Shown here piece by piece: positions 38,401 to 49,600 of a DNA stretch of 64,000 bases. A model generated the notes under the pieces. It worked only from the letters and a program-made list of their open reading frames with translations, was not told the origin of the DNA and did not search any database. The stretch's first letter is position 1. Each line of letters begins with the position of its first letter. A program made the position numbers and the translations under genes. This DNA comes from Parapristionchus giblindavisi (Eukaryota; Nematoda; Chromadorea; Rhabditida; Diplogasteridae). Location of the stretch: NCBI GenBank assembly GCA_943737045.1, contig CALSFV010000371.1, positions 1-64,000 on the forward strand. The letters run 5' to 3'.

Positions 38401-40852
38401 CTAAGAAAAAGGATTAGTCAATGAGAAAGGTACCGAGAAATAAAACTATTCATGAAATATGCGAACATAGACGAAAATGTGCACAATTCGAGAAAAGCTT
38501 CTTGAGTGATGGGTTGTGAATATCACGGACGCCTCAAACCCGTGTGAGAACCCGCATTTAACCCAAAATTGCGCTACTGCACCCGAAAAATAGTGAAATT
38601 TCAATAAAAAACCTACAATATCAAGTTCAATTATGCGCATGGGTACTGATAAAGCTCAAAATTTACAGGTTTCCAGGGTGTAGCCCAGTCGCAAACAGTG
38701 TGACAAAACCACCCCCCCCCCCTCTATGTTCCTGACCTGTTCATCATTCAGTCCGGCCGAGGCTTGCTGCAGCTGTTGACGAAAGTGCTCGTAGATGGCA
38801 CTCCGATTCTGAATCAATCAATAATCAATCACTCAATGCTACATTAATCCATCAATCAATCAATACTTCGGGTCATATGTGAGCGGCAATGTCGCTAGTG
38901 ACAAGACACACCCGATTTTACATCCCAACGACAAAGGTTGTCCACGTATGGCTATAGTAATCAATCAATCAATACTTCGGGGCATACCTCAGGCGGTGCT
39001 TGGGTGAATTCAGTCTGCATCTGGTGCTGGAGACGTAACACCTCCTCCAGGTAGCCATTGCTCAGTGGGGAGATATCTGGAAACAAAAACATACACATTA
39101 TCTCGTAAATTTAAAAATCAATGATGAGTTCACAACAGATAGGATGAGGGTTGTCTCGCTAGCCCTGAGGCCGAATCCTTGAACGTCGGTACACCATTTG
39201 CTGGCAACGTGACGTTACAAGAGTTCGTGGAGCATTTTTGGCAAGACTTCGTCTGCGGATGCGAAGCCACGATTGCTGGTTCGCATTCATGGATACAAAT
39301 ACTGAGCACAAATGTGAGCACTCTCACCTCAAACCGTTCCAACACTCATCAAGTCTGATTCACGTTTTAGCAGGAAAACAAAGTCATCCGAGCATAGTTC
39401 GAGAAACATGCTAATGAACTGGCTGAGAGAACTTCGGCCAACAAATATCGATTGATAAATACTTACCGTTCAAACAAAACAAAAGAGCGATCAATCGATC
39501 GATATCACTGATAGTAAACATGAGATTAGGCTGCATACCGAGTGGATTAGTGAAGGGAGGAAGAGCGTAGGGCAGCGGGAAGTAGGTCGGCATAGTGGGA
39601 AACGGAGGAAGAGACTGAAAATTCAATCGATAATTAGAGATAGACTAGCCAAATCGATATTTGATGTTTTGCAACCGGTTATACGGTAGATCGAGAGTGA
39701 GGGAAGGGGTCGAGAGCAATTGGTGCAAGAGTGCGCGTGTATGGGAAGATCAGAATGACCCGCGCCTTTGAGTACACGACAACACAACCAAAGTCTAGAC
39801 AGATAAATATTATCGTGGCGTCGTAAATTATTATTCTTATAAATGTTTCTTTCATTGCTTTGTCAATTCGAACGTCATGTAGTGCTAGTTAGCTTTCTGC
39901 CAGTTCTGGAGTTGCTAGAAGGATTGCTGCTTGGAAAGGTTCAACAGACTTGATCAGATACTTATCGCTAGCTATTACTTAAGTGGGGTCCCTTCAACGT
40001 TCATCTCTCGTAGACAGTGGTTGACGAAATGGTGTGTTGCACTAAAAGACCGTTGGCAAAGGCAATGCCCCCTTTTGAAGCTACACCCCAAAGATTATTT
40101 AAAACTCTCCATTCTGGCAACGCTTTCACGCTTTGACTGTCTACGAGAGAGCAAGGCCAGAGCGAAGAGTAAAATTAGCTGGGGTGTGCCTTTAAAAAGA
40201 AACGATCGAGTAATACTGACTGCATAGTACGGATTGTTGTTGCTCATCATCATATTAGATTGTGCATAGAGCGATAGGTCGAAGTCTGATGGACTGTCCA
40301 TCTTCAGTTGTGGTAGTCGCGGTTGTAGCGTAAACCGTTGCTCTTGCTGATTAGGAGGAAGTGTATTACTACTGAAAAGGTATTAGGCTTAGACCAATTA
40401 ATTCAAGACAGTTTTGCTGCTAATCACGCTCTCTTAGACCACTTCTAACTCTCGTAACTTCGGATAACGAGATCACATTCATTTCATGTCATTTTGCGCA
40501 GATTAACATAAACATCCATTTCATTAGCAAAATAGCTCAGATATGGGGCAGGTTGAGTGTTATTGTAAGTGATCTAGTGAATGAGAGTGCCCAAGTAGTT
40601 CCAACGTAGCAAATTAATTATCTCTTCATTTCATCATCACTTTATTTCGATCGGTCTCTAACTCAACTCAAAGTGAATTTACCTGTGGAACGGTGTCGAT
40701 ATGTCCAGCAACTGTACGGAATCAGCGCCAGGATAGGGAAACAGTGACGACAACTGTGGTGTGGACGTCGAAACGGCGGATGACGGCGGTGCGGTCGACG
40801 TTTCCGAAGGAAGGAGTAGCGCGGCGGCTGCAGGAATGTCGGCAAGGTCCAT
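34546..40852 (-). CDS. Q/P/S-rich putative nuclear protein with a conserved-looking C-terminal domain, 17 exons
   Basis: Exons: 40852-40683, 40371-40221, 39614-39539, 39076-38988, 38808-38737, 37849-37762, 37705-37621, 37358-37247, 37015-36863, 36783-36722, 36651-36577, 36512-36437, 36218-36129, 36067-36008, 35607-35497, 35253-35140, 34581-34546; 539 residues. The first 240 residues are rich in Pro, Ser, Gln and Met, like an activation region. Basic patches follow (MKRARCG, PRGRKPAAAPKAATAKKG), which could be nuclear signals or AT-hook-like DNA contacts. Residues about 333-453 are dense and look folded: KGTFLIRLSDVKV, IWLVDNHQLLQRY, YTGWLCHEPWHYFPLNYGEH. The C-terminus is acidic and ends FEEFDDADFV. 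I do not recognise the family. One junction is uncertain: the natural-looking donor at 36557 breaks the frame, so I used a GTACCA donor at 36576. Confidence 0.75.
34755..35095. repeat. MITE family E copy with a nested element (34853-35070)
   Basis: GACTTAAAGTGCATTTAAAA on the left and CAAGTTTTGAAATACCA on the right are the outer family E ends. Between them lies a second repeat bounded by CATGGGCAGCCTTTGCCGC and GCGGCAATGCCGCCCATG. Confidence 0.65.
35753..35883. repeat. MITE family C, best-preserved copy
   Basis: A near-perfect 131-bp palindrome: ATCCATGAACGCTGGCAATC and GATTGCCAACGTTCATGGAT at the ends, with GCCGGCAAACGTGACGTCAC inside. It is intronic in the Q/P-rich gene. Confidence 0.9.
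37032..37128. repeat. MITE family D copy
   Basis: CATAGGTCGAATAGCTA on the left and TACTTTTCGAACTATG on the right. Confidence 0.75.
37499..37586. repeat. 15-bp hairpin with an 57-nt spacer
   Basis: CTCTCAATGGTCTCT and AGAGACCATTGAGAG are exact inverses. The interior resembles the arms of family A. Confidence 0.7.
37955..38063. repeat. MITE family A copy
   Basis: CCGCTCTGGCAATGCTCTCT with its inverse GAGAGTGTTGCAAGAGCG, ending TGCCTTTAA. Confidence 0.75.
38121..38313. repeat. MITE family B copy
   Basis: CATAGGTGGGCACGCTGG to CACGCGCCCACCTATG, intronic. Confidence 0.85.
39170..39298. repeat. MITE family C copy, diverged
   Basis: AATCCTTGAACGTCGGTACA facing GGTTCGCATTCATGGATAC. Confidence 0.65.
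40081..40194. repeat. MITE family A copy
   Basis: CTACACCCCAAAGATTATTT at the left, AAAATTAGCTGGGGTGTGCC then TTTAA at the right. Confidence 0.8.
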
Positions 40853-41694
40853 GATTTATGGTGTGGTGGTGTGCGACGAATACGAAATCGGCGGCCACTA
40901 TGGCATCAAAGCGACACACACACACAGACAAATCGATAGCCACGCACAAGAATAATTTCAATTTGCACCGAAGAAACAGGCAATCACATTTGCATGTAAG
41001 CACAGATGAATACATTTTACAAATGAACCTAGACAGAGAAATAAGCATGCAAATACGCAAACAAAGTCATCGTTCTTTCTCGCAATCAATTGCAATTTTG
41101 ACAAATACCGTAAGCTAAGTTTAAAGATGATGTGCAGGTTCAGCAGGTCAGTCAGGGAAGCGCGCGAATAATTAATTTTCAAACAATGTATTGATTAGCT
41201 TTGTTGAAAAGTAGTTTTTATATTTAAATTATTATCAAAAGTATTTTCTATTTGCACTTTCGATGGTTTGAACATCTTCAATATTCAAACGTTCATCGTT
41301 TCTATTTTAATGATCCATATTTTTAATCGAATCAATTTGCTAGTCATAAATAAATTCGTTCATTACTTTGATGATCGTTCTCAAGTGCTGGTTGCGCACT
41401 ACAAAAGCCTCGACCTTCCCCCTCTCTCCACTTTCGTTCTTTCCTATCTTCCTCTCTCACTCTCTCTCCTGGGCTCGTTTGCCTTATCTCCTTGGACGAT
41501 CTGTGCCAGCCGAAAGAAAGGGTCGGAGGGAGAGGCAGAGGGAGGGGTGAGAAGGAAGAGGGAGAGATGCTCTAACCACGAAATGAGGGAGGGGGAAGAT
41601 TCCTATCTCCCGACCACATCTCTGGGTTCATTTGTCATTGTCAAAGATAGCAGAAGTCTATGGAGGTGTCTTCCCCCCATTCTATAATCACATA
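40853..41694. other. Upstream region of the Q/P-rich gene
   Basis: Contains a short (CA)n tract near 40915 and CT-rich DNA near 41430-41560. Open frames in the CT-rich stretch are low complexity. No gene called. Confidence 0.5.
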
Positions 41695-42175
41695 CGGCTA
41701 TATCGTACATTTAAAAATAGTTGTATCATGAACGGTGCGAATGGATCTGAACGGATCAGGCCGATCAAACGGGATTGTGAGCGAGAAGGCCATTTTCGTT
41801 ATTTTTCTTTCTTTTCATTGTTTTTCTTTCCTTCGAATCTACTGTATTGAAAGAAATCACGCCAAAATTTTGTCATTTAGCAAAAATCATTGCTTTAAAA
41901 ATGAATAAATTGTTCCGATTATACGCTGAATAAATGGGCCAATTTTGGTTCATTGGAGCAATTTATTCCACGCGAAAATGATGATTTTTGTTAAATTCCA
42001 ATATTTTGGCCTAATGTATTTCAATATAGTAGATTCGATGAAAAGAAAAACAATGAAAAGAAAGAAAAATAACGAAAATGGCCGGCTCGCTCACAATCCC
42101 GTTTGATCGGCCTGATCCGTTCAGATCCATTCACACCGTTCATGATACAACTATTTTTACTTGTACGATACATTC
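41695..42175. mobile_element. Foldback element, arms about 170 bp
   Basis: The left arm (TAGTTGTATCATGAACGGTG through TTTTCATTGTTTTTCTTTCC) is inverted at the right (CGTTCATGATACAACTA). A roughly 130-bp AT-rich loop separates them. No ORF. Confidence 0.8.
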
Positions 42176-42298
42176 TTTCCTTGTTAGATATATCTTTATC
42201 AGTTCGTTCCATCCATAGGAACAGTACACTTTCTTTAATCACTTACTCGAAACACTGGATCGATTTATTTCAAGATATATGTAATAGTCTTTAAATAG

Positions 42299-43534
42299 CA
42301 CGGCGGCTCAATGATAGTAACTAAGAAGCTCTTGCCGGAGAAAGAAAGTATCGCAAACTGAGTGATGATAAGCACTAACAAGGAGTCTCTTACGTCTTAA
42401 GGTGGCGAAAACGGACGATTTATAGCATATGTGAAAGCCCTTTCTCTGTAGAATAAGAATGTATGTTTAAAAAATTCGGAAGAGCACTGTACATGGATAT
42501 AAAAAAATCCAAAGATTGAGCAATTTCTGCCTTGATATTCCTGTGTAATGGCAGTTGAATTGCCGTACAATGATGGGCTACTTCTCCACGCTCTCTCTCC
42601 GAGCTACTGTTGGCGCAGTGGTAAAGATGTCGCTTACAATTTTTGCGCTGCGGGTTCGATCCACACTTATGCGACTTGTTTTGCACGATTTTTACACTTG
42701 TCTTTTTACGTTCTTTTTTTAAAATCATACATAACACAGAAAAAATTTTTGTACAGTGTTGAAAATATCTTATTCCTATCATGTCTTACGATCTTATTGC
42801 CATCTCTCATCCGTAAATTATTAAATAACAGAAAATAAAATATAAAATATAGAATTGAAATACGTTGAATCTTTCAATCAACACTGACAAACTTTCAGAC
42901 AGATTGGATTCATGGATATCAGTAAGCACGTTGGGAAATTTTTAAAAAAGAACGTAAAAAGACAAGTGTAAAAATCGTGCAAAACAAGTCGCATCAGTGG
43001 GGATCGAGCCCGCAGCGCAAAAATTGTAAGCGACATCTTTACCACTGCGCCACCACTAGCTCGGAGAAAGAGCGGGGAGAAGTAGCCCATCATTGTACGG
43101 CAATTCAACGGCCATTACACAGCAATTTCAAGGCAGAAATTGCTCAAACTTTTAATTTTTTTATATCCATGTACAGAGCTCTTCCGAATTTTTTAAACAT
43201 ACATTCTTATTCTACAGAGAAAGGGCTTTCACATAAGCTATAAATCGTCAGTTTTCGCCACCTTAAGACATAAGAGACTCCTTGTAAAACATCTAGGTTC
43301 TCCCAGCGCGAAAGTTGACTACGGTATATCTGGGCGCTCGCTTCTGACTAGACCTATCATCGAGTTTTACGATTCGCGAGACATGCCGATATGGTTTAGT
43401 GGGTAGAGCTTTTGTGTATCTATTCGAACCTCGTAGGTCCCGCCCAGTGCAAATCAACTTTGCCGATTTTTCGTAATGCAAGAGGCTTCAAGCCTAAGTT
43501 AAATGTAGGGATTTCTCTTCATTGAACCGCCGTG
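42299..43534. mobile_element. CACGGCGG element with 5-bp target duplication, split by a nested foldback
   Basis: Ends CACGGCGGCTCAATGA and CATTGAACCGCCGTG, flanked by AATAG at 42294-42298 and 43535-43539. Removing the nested foldback leaves a sequence collinear with the inverse of 53294-53604. A tRNA-like region lies near 43385-43445, but its B box is damaged in this copy. Confidence 0.85.
42379..43284. mobile_element. Foldback element with paired tRNA-like arms and TAA target duplication
   Basis: Ends CAAGGAGTCTCTTACGTCTT and its inverse ending CTCCTTG, with TAA at 42376-42378 and 43285-43287. The arms are about 345 bp around a 215-bp AT-rich loop. Each arm contains a tRNA-like block: A box TGGCGCAGTGG at 42611 with B box GGTTCGATCC at 42653, and the inverse at 43001-43052. 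It sits inside the CACGGCGG element. Confidence 0.85.
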
Positions 43535-43539
43535 AATAG

Positions 43540-43923
43540 TTTATCTTCCAACACAACCTACTTTCAAACCATTCCTTCCTAACTTTAACTCTAATTACAT
43601 TGCGAATTGTTAATCATAAACAACGAGTTCTGTTATAAATCAGATTGCTAAAGTAGATCTATTTTATTGCTTGTATAGTTTTATCAATTGATCGTTTTAT
43701 TAGTGATCAGTGCTGAAATAATTATACTTTCTTCCGTATGATTTAGATCTCTATGTAGATCAATCAGATAATGATGATCGACATGTGGAGATAATAATCT
43801 TATCTCATTTCTTACACTTACTGTCTTATCGCGTTGTTCTTTCGCAATATTACAAAGATCATAAGTTTGCTGCTCCCTTATCTTTCAAGATCTTCAAAAA
43901 CATTTCCGACAAATCTCTGGGAG
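43540..43923. other. Intergenic DNA, nothing seen
   Basis: AT-rich sequence downstream of the 19-residue-repeat ORF. No other feature. Confidence 0.5.
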
Positions 43924-44556
43924 TTATTGTCCGGACTGCATAGCAGCCCCATTGCCTAGAGCATCGAGGGGCTGCTTCGCAGTCTTTCTGGACTGCATAG
44001 CAGCCCCATTGCGTATCGCATCGAGGGGCTGCTTCGCAGTCTTTCTGGACGGCATAGTAGCCCCGTTGCTTATCGCATCGAGGGGCTGCTTCGCAGTCTT
44101 TCTGGACTGCATAGCAGCCCCATTGCCTATCGCATCGAGGGGCTGCTTCGCAGTCTTTCTGGACTGCATAGCAGCCCCATTGCCTAGAGCATCGAGGGGC
44201 TGCTTCGCAGTCTTACTGGACTGCATAGCAGCCCCATTGCCTATCGCATCGAGGGGCTGCTTCGCAGTCTTTCCGGACTGCATAGCAGCCCCATTGCCTA
44301 TCGCATCGAGGGGCTGCTTCGCAGTCTTTCTGGACTGCATAGCAGCCCCATTGCCTATCACATCGAGGGGCTGCTTCGCAGTCTTTCTGGACTGCATAAC
44401 AGCCCCATTGCCTAGAGCATCGAGGGGCTGCTTCGCAGTCTTTCCGGACTGCATAGCAGCCCCATTGCCTATCGCATCGAGGGGCTGCTTCGCAGTCTTT
44501 TCATCATCAAGATAAGACCTCGTAGGAGAGTCTTCCTCGATTCGCTTCAACTCCAT
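43924..44556 (-). CDS. 19-residue tandem-repeat ORF, function unknown
   Basis: An uninterrupted frame of 210 residues from ATG at 44556 to TAA at 43924. A short charged start (MELKRIEEDSPTRSYLDDE) leads into ten repeats of 19 residues, KTAKQPLDAIGNGAAMQSR with Ile/Leu, Ala/Val and Arg/Gly variation. The repeat region is 43933-44502 in 57-bp units. The opposite strand is also open throughout, and each unit folds as a hairpin, so coding status is uncertain. A possible 3' splice site (TAATCAG, just upstream of 44570) could make this an internal or terminal exon. I recognise no family. Confidence 0.4.
   Translation of the reverse strand: MELKRIEEDSPTRSYLDDEKTAKQPLDAIGNGAAMQSGKTAKQPLDALGNGAVMQSRKTAKQPLDVIGNGAAMQSRKTAKQPLDAIGNGAAMQSGKTAKQPLDAIGNGAAMQSSKTAKQPLDALGNGAAMQSRKTAKQPLDAIGNGAAMQSRKTAKQPLDAISNGATMPSRKTAKQPLDAIRNGAAMQSRKTAKQPLDALGNGAAMQSGQ
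43933..44502. repeat. Ten 57-bp tandem repeats, each a potential hairpin
   Basis: Unit starts are spaced exactly 57 bp apart (43933, 43990 and so on). In each unit GACTGC and GCAGTC, then GCAGCCCC and GGGGCTGC, can pair across a 17-nt loop, with a symmetric ATA/TTC internal loop. The right arm is nearly invariant, and the left arm and loop vary. Confidence 0.95.
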
Positions 44557-45204
44557 CGAGATCTTCCACACTGATTACTCTTTCCCTATAATCTAACTCC
44601 TCTCTTTCTTATCTTCGGCGCTCAATTTTTGTCCGTCTTTATAGTGTGCCTCAAAGATAATTTGAGTCTCTCCACTCTGGTCATAATCTTTTTTATAGTA
44701 TTACAGTAGTCTTTTATTACAGTATTCTTCTACTACAGTAGTCTTTTATTACAGTATTCTTCTACTACAGTAGTCTTTTATTACAGTATTCGTCTATTGC
44801 ACTCGTCTGCTTTTACACTAATCTTCATTGCAGTAGTCTTAACTACAGTATTCTTCTATTACTGTAGTCTTTTATTACAGTATTCTTCCATTAGAGTAGT
44901 CTTTTATTACAGTATATATAGTCTTCTATTACAGTAGTCTGCTATTACAGTAATCCTTATTACAATAGTCTATACTACCGTATTTCTCTATTACTGTAGT
45001 CTTTATTGCAGTACTCATTATTACGGTAGTTTTCTATTATCGTAGTCTGTATTGCAGTCTATTACCGTAACATTTGCTGATTCGTTATTGGGCAAGTCGC
45101 CGTGTAGTGTATGGATGTATGTATAATAATTCCCAGTCACTGACTAGTAGTAGTGTTAATTTCCCACATTATACTGTTGTTTGTTGAGACGCAGAAAATG
45201 GCAT

Positions 45205-45249
<45 letters not shown>

Positions 45250-45257
45250 GAGAGAGA

Positions 45258-45301
<44 letters not shown>

Positions 45302-46660
45302 GGGAGAGAGAGAGAGAGAGTACGTAAAAGTGAGAGAGTGCAGCCGGAGAAATTACATCATGGCCTTGCAGGGGTGTTTTTTAGAATTTTGAAAAGTCTT
45401 TAATGACAGCTATCCCTGTGTTGAAACTGTGATAGATATGGAAAGTGTGAAGAGTCCTATTTTTCGTATTTATGAATGGTATGCCTCTAAGATAATTTGA
45501 CTCTATCCACTGTGGTCATGCTCCCTCGCAAACATTTGTTAGTATTACAGTAGTCTCCTATTACAGTATATATACTTTTCATGCTATTTCCTTGTTCTCT
45601 GTCGATGAGAGAGCATTGCACTCTGAAGAGGCCGAAACTTCCATTCCTCATTTCAATCATTTTGTCATCATAAGAGATATTTAATTACGCATGAGCGCAT
45701 TATTATCTCTTCTTACTAATTTATCGCTATCTCCTAGCCATCACTGTTATATACATCACTGTCATCTCTATGTTATCTGCCATTGTCATAGATTTAGTCG
45801 ATAAATCAATATATTACGAGGCAAAATAGACAATTTCGTCATTGCATAAAGAAAAGTGCAAAGTGCATGTTAGGAAATATAAGAAAATCAGTAGTGATTC
45901 ATCTTTGATGAGTCGTAATGTCCAATTTCTGATTATTGTACATTTGAGATATTTAGATGTTATTATTATTATTTTACACTTTTAAAGCAATTTTTTTGAT
46001 TGACCAAACATTGCATCACCATAGCGCACTACATACACTCTCACTCTGACAATCAGTGATCGGCGAAATACTATCTATGTGAAATGAAGAGACCAATGGA
46101 GTACTCGTTAAAAATAACTGAAAAATGCCCGAAATTCCTTGTATTCCATTGTGCAATTCCTCATATTTCGTAGTATTGCGCCTGGTGTATCTAATGGATG
46201 ACGAGTGTGACTAAAAGGGAAAGGAGCGAGAGGAGAAAGCATAGATAAGATTATGTGGCCTTTGATGAGTTGGTGTGATAGCGAGGGTGATAAGCACGCA
46301 ACATATTTCCCCCTTATAACTAATTACTTTGCAATTACATATAATTAAAAAAATATTTAAACACCTAAAACCGTACCAAAACCTGTCGCGACTGATCAAA
46401 ATGAATACAGGGCTTGAAACTATAGGAAAAACTTTTCATTGCGGGACCTACCGCAGTCTAAATCCCCGTTGGTGAATCCGGCGAAATCGATTGATCGATT
46501 GTTAGATGTTGATGATCATATCAAAGTGAATGGTTGTGAGTATCATCTCTGCGCTCTCTTCATTTCCCATACTCTCTCGTCCACCTTCTGATAAGGGACT
46601 GATACAATAGATAACAGGCAATCATTATCACTCTTCTTCGTCCCTTATACTTATATGCAG
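44557..46660. other. Upstream region of the FOG-like gene
   Basis: Holds a degenerate TACAGTAGTCTT-type tandem array (about 44690-45070), a GA-rich microsatellite (45206-45320) and family A fragments near 44645 and 45478. No exon was found. A distant 5' UTR exon cannot be excluded. Confidence 0.55.
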
Positions 46661-49600
46661 ATGGAGCTGTCCCGGCGCAAACAATTGCGGCCGGCCAGAA
46701 TGGATACCGTAACTGCCGCCACCACACCACAAGCCGCCGACGACGTTTCCCAATCCTCCGGAGACGACGATGATAACGCATCGCTCATAGAGGTCGACAA
46801 TTCCAAATCGACCACACCACATGATGACGCCGAGCCGCCCTACTCGGTGGGAGAGATCATCGGCCCGATTAGGGTTCGTCGCCTAGCCTCACCACTCGAA
46901 GCTATCAAGGGCGCGATAGCTACGGTAAGTCTCAAACTCAATTAAAAAAAAAGATATTAGTTAATTTTTTATAAATTAACCAATGGAATGTTAGTTGTAA
47001 ATATGATACAATGATAACTACCTAAAAATAATATTTTAAAGACGAAAATTAAAAAAAAAATTGGATTATTATCATTTTTGATCAGGATGTTGGAGATGCT
47101 TTTGACGGGCGTGTCTTTATCAGCATTATAGCACTTACGTATCGAGACCGACTGAACTTTCCGGAATTTGTTCTAAATTTTCATTATTATTGCTATTTCA
47201 TCAGCATTCGAAAACGTTATCAGCATATCATCGACAAAACTGAACGCTCATAGAAAATTCCTTTCAAATTCAGGGAAACTTGGAAATTCACGATTTTATA
47301 AAAAATCAATATTTCAGTTGCTCGATTCAACGGGAAACGCGATGTTCTTCGAGGTCGATGAGGACGAGAAGATTCTGACGGCCGTGCGACCAACTGCCTC
47401 GATCGACGACGCCAATTGTGTGGTGATGCTAATCGGTGCGTCGCGTGCAGCCAGTCATTCTGTGTTTTCCCACAATCCCTTTGTGTGTGTACAGTTGTTA
47501 GCAATTTTTGGGACTTTGTCATAGTCGATAAGAGTTCCAGAGCGAGAGACAATGGCAGAGTGAGAGAGTCCGAAAGATGGGAGGGGACTAGAGAGCGCCG
47601 CTAGATAAGAGACGCAGAGAGAGACACACTCTGCTATTATTATCATTATTATCAGATAAGGCAGGGATTGATAGTGTTTGGTGGTATGACTCGTCCAATA
47701 ATCAATGTATAATACATATGAAGATGATAACGAGTCACTCCTATTTCCTCCCATTTTCTCTTTGATATTTTCAATTTCCGAATATTACTCACCACATAGA
47801 ACCATCAATTATGCCTTTTTCACATCCGTCTACTCTTTGAAATTTTATTTTTGTTTGCTTTGCATCAGGTTATCCCAAAACTAATATCCATAAGCGCCTG
47901 AACCTGTGAATGCACTTTGATTTTGATTAAAAAATCGTTGCGTTTTACAATTTTTCAATTTTTGAACTTTGATCTTTCCAGGACCCGACAGCGTCCGCAT
48001 CGTCATGGTCAAACCGGCGAGTAAGACAGATACACTGACTGCTCTGTTCATTCCGTCCAGTGGACCGAGTCCTTCTTCCTCACTCAACGGGGAAAAGGCC
48101 CCCACTGATCCGCCCAAAAGTAAGTGTTCTTCTTTTATTTCTATTTTATTTTTCCATTGTTCCCAAAGGAAAATGGTCCGTTTTTGCACACTTATGCCAA
48201 AGAATATTTACAATCCATTGCAAAGATTTGAAAAGATTTTGTATTACATCGCAAGTAAGCAATACGGTATGCATTCCCGGATAAAAAATTGGAATTTGGA
48301 AGGTATAAGATGGATGTATTGATTAATTTATTCTATTCTCAGAATATCTATGCGACATGTGCTGCATGGTCAGCTTTAACAGTCTCGACAACCTGAAAGC
48401 TCACCAGACCAGCTACTGTACCAAAGCGAAGAGCACCACTGAACCAGGTTTGATCTTTGATCTTTGATCTTTGATCTTTTGATTGCTCCTTTCTCATGAG
48501 TTACTCGCTATCAATCTAGTGTTTATCATCTTCTCTTATCTCTTAATTCTTCTTCTTATTTCGTTATCTCATCATCCCATCAGTTCTGCAGTGATTTGTG
48601 TAATACTTGAATGACTACCCACTAGCGAGAGAGTATCGCAAACGAGAGAGTGCCAGACAGCCAGAGGGATTAATCCGAAATTTCGAAATTATTATTTATC
48701 AAAATGGGCGGAGCTTATCCAATTCGATTACAGTAACCCCATCACCAGCTACGGTAGTACGGCCGGTCGTGGCTTCCTCACCTATCGTTCCTCCTATTCT
48801 CAATGCAGCTCTGCCTCCACCAGGTCTGAAATCTATTTTTAATTTAACAAAAAAAGATAATGCTGATGAAATAAATAGATCTTCATTTCTTTATCATCTT
48901 CACAACTAACACAATTCGCAGATATATTTTTCATATACATATCGTTTTTCGTGTTCACCCCACACGCTCTCATTTTCCTGTTGTTTCAAATATTGTCGCA
49001 TCTTTTAGACGTATGATAAATTAAAATTAAATTAAATTATAAAAAATAATAAAATAATGAAATTTCAATGTTTACAGTATCACTCACTCAAACGCTATCG
49101 GCTCTTGCCAATCTTCCTACCGTAATCCAACCACCAGCCGCGGCCCCGGCCAATCAATCAAATGTCATCTACCTTCCGCTCGCATATCACAATCATCAGT
49201 TGGGTCATCTCATGCAGGTATGGCCAAAGATCAAAGATCAAAGATCAAAGACCAAAGACGAAAGATCAAAGATCAACTTTTCAGTTGCTCGGTCCACCCC
49301 AGACAGTAATACCGATCGCAATTCCTCGTCCGATTCTCGGTGTCACCCCTTCCCTGCCCCTATCGTCCTCTCTGCTAGTCAATCCTCTTCTTTGTGGGCT
49401 AGTGCCGATTCCAGCCGCACTCCAATTCACTTCCGGCGATGTTACCACGAATATTCCGGTACGCGAGTAGCCAAATTACGGGCGAAAAAAATCGATGATT
49501 ACAGGTAGCCACGGGTGGTCCGAGCGCGCTCGATCCTTCTGTGGGCATTCCTTCGCTGTCACCGCACTCCACACCACCGTCCAGTGATCAGACGTGAGTT

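Noticed and set aside
42600..42662. Functional tRNA gene
   Set aside because: A and B boxes are present, but acceptor and anticodon stems do not pair well, and the inverted duplicate shows it is part of a foldback element.
43933..44502. CRISPR array
   Set aside because: The regular 57-bp units vary throughout and have no separate unique spacers; the genome is eukaryotic with many introns.
46655..46660. Upstream ATG six bases before the chosen FOG start
   Set aside because: An AG acceptor sits immediately before 46661, so the earlier ATG would be removed by trans- or cis-splicing; the motif RRKQ also normally lies at the very N-terminus.
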